Assembly: GCF_036711975.1 (NCBI RefSeq)
Contig: NC_091968.1
Span: 17,298,001 to 17,362,000, forward strand
Length of the DNA stretch: 64,000 nucleotides
Source: Onthophagus taurus
Lineage: Eukaryota > Arthropoda > Insecta > Coleoptera > Scarabaeidae
Direction of reading: 5' to 3'
Shown: positions 29,455-38,149 of the stretch, piece by piece
Position numbering within the stretch: the stretch's first letter is position 1
Layout of the letters: each line of letters starts with the position of its first letter
Translations under genes and position numbers: made by a program
Notes under the pieces: generated by a model
Told to the model about the DNA's origin: nothing
What the model saw: the letters and a program-made list of their open reading frames with translations, nothing else
Database searches by the model: none

Positions 29455-29625
29455 TGTAGTGTATTAAAGTACAAACATGTTTAAAAAGCCTCCCCTCTAC
29501 TCACGATCGTCGATCGGTGCGCAATGCCGATCGCCCCGGACACTGATTAACGGGTTGTCATAAGGTTAAGTGGTATTGAATATATTATAGTAAATTATGT
29601 ACGTAGTTTTTATTCATACACTACA
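29455..29625 (+). repeat. 3' LTR (171 bp)
   Basis: The same TGTAGTG...CACTACA ends as the 5' LTR. It contains an extra about 30-bp block (GCAATGCCGATCGCCCCGG and following bases) absent from the 5' copy. Otherwise nearly identical, suggesting a young insertion apart from the indel. Confidence 0.92.
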
Positions 29626-30070
29626 GTTTATTCTTGTACATTGCTGAAAATACAAATAAACGAATCAACATTGAGAACGCGAAAAATCGGAGACAATGTG
29701 CTGCAACGGATGCGTCTGCGATCATGGTAGTAACAGGGCGTATACTAGTGATCAGCTACAATTATCTACCATCATTTCATGACTATTGGTCCAATAAAAA
29801 GAGCATAAAAACGTATTCTCAGCAATTGGCATAAAAACGTATTTTCTCCAGTGAACCGTAAATTAAAAAATGGCGAAAGAGTTTCTCTAGAATGCCCTCA
29901 AGCTATTGCTGATTACAACAAATTTATGAGTTAATCTGTCCGACCAGCTTACCGCTATATACGATTTTGATCGTAGATCAGGCAAATGGTGGCGTAAGGT
30001 GTTTTACATACCCATATTTTATCAAAATGATGTAAACCCTAGAATGCTGATAATGCAAGCTTTTCTGCCC
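29626..30070 (+). pseudogene. piggyBac-type transposase remnant, continued
   Basis: Directly after the target duplication the text reads YIAENTNKRINIE, ILVISYNYLPSFHDYWS, then after a deletion KLKNGERVSLECPQAIADYN, and in another frame DQLTAIYDFDRRSGKWWRKV. These match conserved piggyBac transposase blocks (I-A-x-x-T-N, LPS-x-x-DYW, DYN-x-M, S-x-KWW-x-KVF). The middle of the protein is missing, with a short direct repeat GCATAAAAACGTATT at the junction (29802 and 29832). The copy ends at the fold-back junction at 30071. Confidence 0.7.
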
Positions 30071-30209
30071 GTCGATGAACATGAAGTATCTATGATAATT
30101 ATTATCATAGATTATCATAGAGCGATAATTATTATCATAGATACTTCATGTTCATCGACCGCTGCAGTTTTGATGTTATTAATTATTAATAACATCAAAA
30201 CTGCAGCGG
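30071..30209. repeat. two abutting perfect palindromes (double fold-back junction)
   Basis: Palindrome 1 has 36-bp arms (30071-30106 and 30124-30159) with a 17-bp loop. Palindrome 2 has 25-bp arms around one T (30159-30209). They share base 30159. The left arm of palindrome 1 continues the piggyBac remnant, and the right arm of palindrome 2 belongs to the LINE remnant that follows. Each of the two joined sequences is thus followed or preceded by its own inverted copy. No mismatches in either. Confidence 0.9.
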
Positions 30210-30705
30210 TAGGTTCTGATGATATCTCAGTCTGGATGATTGACTTGTGTTACTCACGTAATAAACGCTGCTATTCGTCAATCAGTTTTTCCAGATGCCT
30301 GGAAGATGGCTGAAGTAATTGCGTTACCTAAACTGTCTGCCCGTTTTGACCTAAGGGACTTTAGAACGATCAGTATCCTGCGAGTAATTTGTATGTAGAT
30401 GATACACAGCTTCTGCTGAATTTTAATCCAAATAATAGGGATGATGCCCGCATAACATTTAACTCAGATGTAGCATTAATTTCTGATGTTGCGAAACACC
30501 GTGAGTTTAATTGTGCTTAATCCATCTAAGTCTTCTGTTCTTCTGTTTTGCGGTAGTGTTACAAGGAGAGCAATTAAACCTTTGATTTTCAGTCAATTGG
30601 TGTTGGATGGCGAACGTTTTACTCTTTCTGATGATATAAAAATTTTAGGAGTTACATTGTATCATCAGTTGAGGTTTGAGGAGCATGTGGCCAGGTGCTA
30701 GAGGG
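30185..30705 (+). pseudogene. LINE reverse transcriptase remnant
   Basis: The pieces, in shifting frames, are AAVGSDDISVWMI, VFPDAWKMAEVIALPKLSA, DLRDFRTISIL, then after a deletion the catalytic-type box SNLYVDDTQLLLN (about 30384), and the thumb (VLDGERFTLSDDIKILGVTL, LRFEEHVARC). Order and motifs are those of a Jockey/CR1-type LINE RT. Several deletions and frameshifts. The 5' end is defined by the fold-back junction. Confidence 0.7.
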
Positions 30706-30739
30706 GTGGGTATGGCGCATACTGGTTTATGACCGGAAA

Positions 30740-31503
30740 AAAATCAGCTCCGGCATGCTTCGGTCGGAAATATATATCAATACAATCCTTGTACCTTACA
30801 ATTTAATTGATGAACAAATGACAGTCATTAAGAAGAAATTACAAAAGGGATTTTTGTCTAAATTTAAAGAAAAGTGGCAGAAAGCCTCACGCATAAAAGA
30901 AACATTTTTTAAACAGAATGAAAAATGGTTGGAAGGTAGTTTCAATGTTGATCTAGAGGAGGAAGAATCAAAATCACCGTTAATGCCTAGAAGACGCCCA
31001 AGAAAATCTTATGAAGAATGCTGTGAAAGAGCAAAGCGATACAAGGTGAAAGAAATGTGTGAAACAGAGAATGAAGAAAAAATTATACGTGCTGCTGAGA
31101 AACTAACGCATAAAATACAATCTGACAGTGTTATAGACACCCAACAAGCCCTTCTATTACTGGTAGATTTACAGCTAACTAAACGTCAATATGAAGGAAT
31201 ACGAATTTTCTCTCTTATCCAAGTGAAATGGAAATAACAGAAAGTAGTGCAAATATACAATTGCAGTTACTCTTAAATCACACTGCACAGCGACTTCTAT
31301 ACAACAAATCTGATGAGATAGGCCAATTTACTGACAACAGTTTTACATTGATATGTAAGTGGGGTTGTGATGGTGCACCCGAACAGAGTGAATATAAGCA
31401 ATGTTTTACAACAAATTCAGAAATAACAGATGCGAATTTATTTGTTATCTATGGTCCCGTTACAACTAAAGTCTGCACTAAACCAAACCCGTATAATTTC
31501 TAA
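30740..31503 (+). pseudogene. RAG1/Transib-like transposase fragment (family uncertain)
   Basis: Two open stretches overlap by 10 bases (to 31237 and 31228-31503) with one frame change between. Residues include KLQKGFLSKFKEKWQKASR, MPRRRPRKSYEECCERAKRY, ALLLLVDLQLTKRQYEGIR, NIQLQLLLNHTAQRL and a notable KWGCDGAPEQSEYKQ. The W-G-C-D-G-x-x-x-x-S-E-x-K string resembles the first catalytic Asp region of RAG1/Transib-type enzymes, and the preceding helical part resembles animal proteins of that group as I remember them. The fragment stops at 31503, and the later catalytic residues are not seen. A database search is needed to settle the family. Confidence 0.42.
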
Positions 31504-32428
31504 TGTTATTCATTCATGCAATAAATTTACATTAATCAATCAACGAGTTCATCCTTTTGTGGAAAATGTTCATTGAATATGCGTCACTTTTTCGGTGGTT
31601 GAACATGAAGAACAGAGGCAAACTGCATGCAACTTGCATTAATGTCTTTTTTTTTAATATTTTGAGTTACTAATGTTTCTTTGTTAGCATCGCTTTATGG
31701 TGGCATGTCGTCGTATTTTGTTATTTTGTTTTGTTTTTATTGCTATTATTAAAAAGATTTTCATTTTTGTTTCAAATATATACTTTCTATGTATTCTGGA
31801 TTAAGTGGAAAAGCAGTTGGTTAATAACCAAACTGATCTTCGGCGAGAAAATAAATCTATTTTCTAAGAATGTATTGTTATTATTTTTTTCTTTGTTGCA
31901 ACTTAATAAGTTGCAACAAAGCGATAGCGATGCTTACCTCCAGATTCATCGTTTTTCGTATAAAATATTAAAAAAACGTAACTATTTGCATAGAACGATG
32001 ATTAATTTATTTTAAAAAAGAATATCGGCGCTACAGATTCTGTTTCGGTTACTTCGTGTAACCGTCTTCAGGAACGACGTCGTATACAACATTTCATCAT
32101 AAAGGGATTAACAAGCATCATATACATTATATCAAGGTTGAGAAACGTCTTAGTGAAATTTGTGGAGTTAAACCGTGGAGAAGCTACTAAAAATTTCGTT
32201 GATTTGATTTATAAAAATTCTTTCTTAAACACCAGCAAAGAGGAGATGTGTTGTGTAGTAATAAATCGTGTACGTTCTATGCAAAAAAAAACTTTTCATA
32301 TTCATGAAAAAACTTTATATGTTTGAAAATTGAACCTCTATTAACATAAAATTAATTCTAAAAAACCGAAAATCAATAATAACGAGCTGCGTTCTCCAAG
32401 AGATCTTGGTGCAGACTATAACAAATAA
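31504..32428. other. non-coding; palindrome and shared repeat words
   Basis: No gene seen. At 31891-31921 there is a perfect palindrome (15-bp arms CTTTGTTGCAACTTA around one A). The block from about 31506 (ATTCATTCATGC, AATAAATTTACATTAATCAA) recurs at about 54305 and belongs to an unidentified dispersed repeat. Confidence 0.5.
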
Positions 32429-33130
32429 TATTGTTTCTCTTTAAATAGGTAGCACTTTTTCTTTTGTATTGTTGCTGGTTTCAATAAATTAAGTCTGTTC
32501 TGATTGGGTTAAAAATGCGTTACGTAATGAAACCAGTGCAGTAATGAACTTCATTACGTAACTCAAAGCACCTCAAATGAGTGTGGTAATGATGACTTAT
32601 CCAAGCAGTCGTAGATAATAGTTATTTATATTACAAGTTGGCTAGAAACATAATTACTGTATGAGTATGAAGAATTGCACGACGAGGTCGTAGACCGAGT
32701 CGTGTAATCACACGAGTATTGTAATTATGCTCTAGCCCACGTGTGATATACAACATTTTATTTACGACTGCTACAAATTTCTTAAAAATCAATTTGTTTA
32801 AAAAGATCTATTTTGACATTTATCAAAAATATTTTGAAATGATTGTTGACAGTATTGAATTAATGTCAGTTTCAATAACATGTTTATCATCTGGAATAAG
32901 TGTTTCGAAATGTAACAACATGACAATTAATGTTTATAATAAATAGTATTGTTTCTCTTTAAATAGGTAGCACTTTTTCTTTTGTATTGTTGCTAGTTTC
33001 AATAAATTAAGTCTGTTCTAATTGGGCTAAAAATGCGTTACGTAATGAAACCAGTGCGGTTGGGTTGGGTTGGGTTGGGTTGGGTTGTGGTAATGATGGC
33101 TTATCCAAGCAGTCGTAGATAAAATTATTT
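32429..33130 (+). repeat. foldback repeat family 1, one full and one partial copy
   Basis: Copy a runs 32429-32946. Copy b, 32947-33130, repeats its start (ATTGTTTCTCTTTAAATAGG). Copy a contains a large foldback: outer arms AGCAGTCGTAGATAA (about 32604) and its complement near 32758-32772, inner arms around GGCTAGAAACATAATTAC and GTAATTATGCTCTAGCCC, and a terminal hairpin GCACGAC-GAGGTCGTAGACCGA-GTCGTG. The whole family appears again in inverse orientation at about 48590-49125. No coding sequence. Confidence 0.75.
33057..33088. repeat. (GGTTG)n tract
   Basis: About six units of the GGTTG/TTGGG pentamer lie inside copy b of the foldback repeat, exactly where copy a has unique sequence. It is a G-rich strand and could fold into a quadruplex. 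Too short and too internal to be telomeric. Confidence 0.7.
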
Positions 33131-33656
33131 AAATGTCATACGAGCGATAATACAAAGGTTTGTATTACAGCGATAATACAAAGGTTCGTATTATTGTTCT
33201 CAAATAACCGCTGAAATACTCGCCATTGACGGAAAACACCGAATTCTTATTGGTTGTTACGTTATGAAGTCATATATTATACAACAAGACGATCGAAAAT
33301 ACTCGATAATACGAGACGTATTGCCTGAAACACCACGAGACCGAAGGTCAAGTGGTGTTTTTTTAAGGCAATTTTTTAAGGCAAATTGAAGTTTAAAGAT
33401 TTTAGTTTGTGATATGATATAAAAACTATTACATAATATTATTGAAATTTCCAAGTAAAAATTATTAAAGAAGAAATTGTCAAATTTACAAATCAAAAAT
33501 AATACGAAATTTAGAAAAAAATCATGTCGATGGTATTTTAAAAAAGTTTTGTTATTAAATCAGTATTTTTGATCATCCTGTGTAAGATAAAATAATATAA
33601 CTAATTGCGTTCCAATAGTGAACATGAAGCCTAAAAATTTTCAACTTTGTTGTTTG
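33131..33656. other. non-coding, small hairpins
   Basis: No gene. An 18-bp repeat (CGATAATACAAAGGTT) occurs twice at about 33145-33185. A hairpin AAACACCAC/GTGGTGTTT with T tract lies at about 33329-33363. Confidence 0.45.
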
Positions 33657-33977
33657 TACAGTGGCTGAGAAACAGATTGATAGATGCAAAATGAAAATGA
33701 AAATAACTTGAATACTATTTTAGAATAAAAAAATTGAATATGAAATAAAAACCACTACATTCCATTTAAAATAATGATTGGGTGGCGACCACATTGAAAA
33801 TATCCTCTGATATAAACAAAATTTCAGAAACGTAGGTGCAATGAAACAATTTGTATTTCTTATTTTTTAAAACAATATTTTTATTCCCACAATATTTGAT
33901 ACAAATTAAAAGAAACATTTCTCAAAAACTACATTTAAAACATTTTTAGTTTTTATCAAAGTATTTATTTTAGCAAA

Positions 33978-35578
33978 TTAACTTTTCCCTGTCATTTTTG
34001 ATATCCAATTATAAAAAGCATAAACCTTCCTGTATTCCTTTAAATATGTTCATCACTTTATTATTTTTAAATTATTTTATACCATAAATAACATTGCTTA
34101 CGTTCGCTGCTGCTAAATGTGACATAGCGCCGAAGAGAGGGACTTCCAAATTCAATGGTTTTTGGCTCATACTCAGAAAAATCAGAAGATTTCTTCGCGT
34201 TGATACATCGGCATCCGTCCAATTCAAGTTATACACGGCTTCCGCAACACAGTCAGCCTATTTTGTAAAAAAATATTAATATATTTTTCTGATCTAGATA
34301 AAAAGAGTTTATTTTTCATACCGATGTAGTAATTCTTTGTCCAATTGTATAACAAACATACGAGCCTAAGAATGTCATTATGAACATCGACAAAGTTACT
34401 AAATTATGTCTCTAAAAGTACAATAACAATTAAAATATGCTATATACAAAATAAAAATTCAGACCAGGGCGAACTGAGTAGTTGATATAGTTAAACAACA
34501 TAAAAGGCAAATTTTTGTAGGTACAATAAAGCCACCAAAAAAATTCTTGGTCAATTTAAACATACTAAAACCATTAAAACACATCACAAAAGTTATAACA
34601 TTAACGTTGAGATTAAAATACCTGAATACAATATTTTGATAAAACGTAATATTTGGTATCATCATTTTTAAGTTCTGTGTCTTGTTTTTGGTCAAATGTA
34701 TGTTATGAATATTGTCGCAGAGGTTTTGTATACGTATCACTAGTAATTCAAACGAATACCAATACAATAGAATAATAAGAAATGATACAGTGATTCCAAT
34801 ACGTAGAGTAAATATTTGAAATAATATTATTAATGTTAACTGCCAGGATTTCAAATTAAATGGCACATAACATTCAAATAATAAACAATGTTTAGCATTC
34901 TTAAATTTAGCACAATTCTCACCCAACAAAATACAATATGCCATAAAATACGCAATAAAAAAGCCACCGTAATAAACAATTTTCAATAAAGTTTTCGTAT
35001 TTTTCTCAGTAAGTTTAAGTTTTTGCGAAATGCCTATTCCCGATTGTTTAAAATCACTTAATGCATGAATCATTTCGTGTAAACCATGTCGACTTCGCAA
35101 TAATTGAATGTTAGCAGATAGAACTAGTAGTCCCATAAGAAGAAATTGCATAAGAAATAAATCTTTGTCTAAACTCTCTTTAAAATCTACAAATTTAAAA
35201 GAAAATAGTAATTCTTTACCTTTCGCTTCACTAACTTTATTATTAGTTTTATAAGAAAACAATTTCCTAATTAGCACCAAGTCAATCAATAAATACATAG
35301 TTTAAACGGGTGAATATAATGAAAACATTACCTGTCGTAAAAATTTGTTGAATTTTCTTGTGTTACTAATAATAAAATTACTGGGGCGAATCATGTTAAC
35401 GAGATATTAAATGACAATACCCACGTTTAATCTCATTTACGAATGGATAAATTCCCCAAACGGTATTAATAGAAATGAAAATTATTGGCCCGAGTCCTCG
35501 AAACCCTTGATTGAACGGCCAACAATAACATTTCTGGAGATACTTTTCTAATAGATAAAAGACAGCTGTTGTCGACAT
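33978..35578 (-). CDS. odorant receptor 1 (7tm_6), six exons
   Basis: Minus strand, exons 35578-35425, 35365-35332, 35266-34465, 34411-34322, 34257-34102 and 34037-33978. All junctions have GT/AG and stay in frame, giving 431 residues. The long exon 3 holds several hydrophobic segments (FLLMGLLVLSANIQLL, IVYYGGFFIAYFMAYCILL). The last exons give the seventh membrane segment (LVTLSMFIMTFLGSYVCYTI) and the family C-terminus (AEAVYNLNWTDAD, then SQKPLNLEV). Exon 2 is only 34 nt. It was placed because the phase, the splice sites and an open frame agree in both duplicate copies. Insect ORs form ligand-gated channels with Orco in antennal neuron membranes. Confidence 0.82.
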
Positions 35579-35710
35579 ATTAAGTGGTACTGAACTGCAA
35601 CTTTACAATTGAACGGAAATATCTTATGTAGCTAATGATATAATGGATAAATAATTTATCCAAATTGATTCATTGTTAGGAATAGGTGACCTATAATGAT
35701 TCCTCTAATA

Positions 35711-36542
35711 TACAGCCTGTTTCAGAGTAAGATCCTTATTTTTTATTAGCCACACTATGAGTAGTACTTTCAAAATATTTGGCAGTTAGGTATAGGTTTT
35801 AAGACATTCTCTACACGATGGTGATACCAGATTTTCAATTGGACGAATTATTTGAAAATGGCGACTTTCAACTTTTTTTTTATTGTTGAGATCCTAAAAA
35901 CATTCTTTTTACGATAGTATTTCGTTTTCATGTCTTTCCCAATCAGAAAGCAAACTAAATTTTAATCTAGTAGCTCGTGAATGTTTTACACTCGATGTTA
36001 TTTTTGTCCAAATATCAAGCAGCGGTAGACACAAAAGAACAATTGAACTTTAATGTAGTAGTCAAACGTCAACCAATGCTATCAATCTATTGACAACCCA
36101 TTGAACGACGTTTTAATTTATGTATTGAAAAAGAAGGAAAACATTTCGAGTATTTTTTGTAAATACCTATTTTTATTTGATGTAAATTTTTAATTTTGAG
36201 TTTCAAAAAGTAGATGTTTATTACAAAATAAAGTTTAATTGTTTATTTTGTGTCAACGGTTCCAAAAATAACATCGAGTGAAACATTCATACGCTACTAG
36301 ATTAAAATGTTAGTTAGCTTTTTGATGGGGAAAGACATCGTAAAAAGAACGTTTTTAGAATTTCAACAATAAAAAAAAATTATGGCATCCCATTTAAAAA
36401 AAAAAGTTGAAAGTAGCCATTTTGAAATAATTCGTCCAATTGAACATCTGGTATCACCATCGTGTAGAGAATGTCCTAAAACATATTACTGCTAAATATT
36501 TTGAAAGTAGTAAACATAGTGTGACTAAAAAAAAATAAGGCG
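35711..36542. mobile_element. long inverted-repeat element in duplication copy 1
   Basis: Arms of about 190 bp: left from about 35728 (CCTTATTTTTTATTAGCCACACT) and right ending near 36540, complementary through GACATTCTCTACACGATGG. The left end begins TACAGCCTGTTTCAGAG, reminiscent of the CAGGGTGTC-type ends elsewhere, but the right outer end is missing. No coding remnant seen in the 350-bp centre. In copy 2 (47010-47195) only the right arm remains. Confidence 0.7.
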
Positions 36543-37672
36543 CTTATTAATACTTAGAACTAAAGACACAATTTAAAACAATGTAATGGGTGTTGTTTAA
36601 TAAAGGTTATTATAATAAATTATCATCAAGTAAGGGATATCATTAGTATCATTACCAATGTTAACGGAGTGTTTTCGACCCAGTTCACTATGGTAATGAA
36701 TTGAAACATTACATTCGGACCCGATAACAGCTGTAGTTAATGATATTATAATGGCAACACGGTCGTCATTATGTTAGAGAAGCTTCATCATTAGCTAGCT
36801 CCTCTCTAGCACTTTTCCATCTTCTTCACTTGGATATGGCATAGCGTCTTTACGGATGTCGTCTCTGTATGGTTAAACACTTCTTTTCATTTTACCGATA
36901 TCGGTTTGTCCATGTCTCTTGAGAAATTACGTAGTAGCTGTTAATAGTAGGAGTTGTACGTTCTTGAAATCGATTCATAAAAAAAGATATTGCTGCACGA
37001 ATCTGTTCTTTGAGTAAGTATGTCGTTTATATTTCGTAGCTGTATAATATTTTTGAGTTCGTGACATCCTTACGTAACTCTCTTATGGACGTACCTTGCG
37101 GACGTTCGTATTTGTCGTATTGCGACAAATATTTTTAGTTTATGGCATGATATAAAAACTATAAGATAACACGAAATCTTGAAAAAATCATATCGACTGT
37201 ATTATAATAATGATGATATAATATGTATGTTAAATTGAAGCTTAAAGATTCTAGTTTGTGATATGATCTATAAGATAATATTCTTGAAATGAATGATGAC
37301 GAGTTTCAGAAATGTATATAATCTTAATCACTGAGTCTCGACCGCAATCGATCTCGGCTTAATTACTAAAAAGATCAACAACTTCACCTATACTTTATAT
37401 ATTTTATTTTTTTATTTTATTTTTTATTTCGTACAAGTACAGGGTGTCCCAATTTCGATGTCCGCATAGGCTATCTCCGAAACTAAGAGAGATAGAAAAA
37501 AAGTAGCTTACATGTCATGATCTCGTTTTTCGAGAAAATGCTAATGCCGAAAACTCCGAACAGCTATCGTCTTTTGTTTTCGCCCTATCGGCAAAAACTG
37601 CAAATTTTGCGAAAACAACAATCGTGAATATCTCACTTATTACACTGTTAAAAATTTTACGGAGAGATTTAA

Positions 37673-37920
37673 CTCTTTCGGTATAATGTGAAATATTACC
37701 ACGAAAAAGTGATAGATTTAACTAAATTCTAGTAACTTGTAACTCTTTTTAGAGTGAAATTCATCTTTTTAAAGATGTTAAAAATACGGAGTTAATATAC
37801 GTACTCCATATAGGTGTAATGTTACACTTTTTAACTCCGTGTGCTAGTTCATATTAGAATACAAATAATTCGGTGTAATTTAACTAAATTTAAAATAGTA
37901 TTCACTCCGTTAGGTAGTAG
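37673..37920. promoter_or_regulatory. left subterminal TTTAACT/AGTTAAA array
   Basis: Repeated short words ATTTAACTC, TTTAACTAAA, GTAACTC, GAGTTAA and TTTTTAACTCCG occur every 20-40 bases. The mirror array lies at 41215-41570. Such arrays are the expected transposase-binding sites. The array could also act as the promoter region of the carried gene, whose first ATG is 230 bp downstream. Confidence 0.6.
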
Positions 37921-38149
37921 TTGTAATCACGTGATTTGCCATGTGATTTAAAAAAAAGGAATGCTATCTCTTTCTCATGTATGTGTCATAAATCAATCTC
38001 TCTCATTCGCTGCACCTGTAGCGTTGTTGCAAACGATAAACGGACGAACTTGGTTTATTGGCTATGGAGATTATCGAAGGGTGCAAACGCGCATAACGTT
38101 AAACCGCGATTTAATTTATTGTACCATTTGATATCATAGCAGTGGCATT

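Larger units (their letters stand above)
23814..29625 (+). mobile_element. Ty3/Gypsy-type LTR retrotransposon with LINE insert
   Basis: Direct repeats TGTAGTG...CACTACA of 141 bp (5') and 171 bp (3') flank gag remnant, protease, RT, RNase H and integrase in Gypsy order. The target duplication GTTTA (23809-23813 and 29626-29630) is exact. A purine-rich tract AAGGGGAAGGAAA precedes the 3' LTR. It is inserted in a piggyBac remnant and carries a minus-strand LINE (26803-28682) in its integrase. No envelope gene is present. Gag is internally deleted and pol has frame damage, so it is not autonomous. Confidence 0.93.
33657..37437. repeat. segmental duplication, copy 1
   Basis: The sequence from GCTGAGAAACAGATTGATA to ATTTCGTACAAG matches 42884-48070 along its whole length, including the receptor gene, its introns and long flanks. 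The differences are insertions and deletions of mobile elements plus scattered substitutions. Copy 1 holds a complete long inverted-repeat element (35711-36542) that is partly deleted in copy 2. It lacks the MITE and the 1.9-kb palindromic element found in copy 2. Confidence 0.88.

Noticed and set aside
33057..33088. TTGGG-type tract as a telomeric repeat
   Set aside because: Only about six units inside a dispersed foldback repeat. Insect telomere repeats are TTAGG or related, and there is no array.
33329..33363. Hairpin followed by a T tract resembling a bacterial terminator
   Set aside because: The window is clearly eukaryotic and no gene ends there. It is one of many short hairpins.
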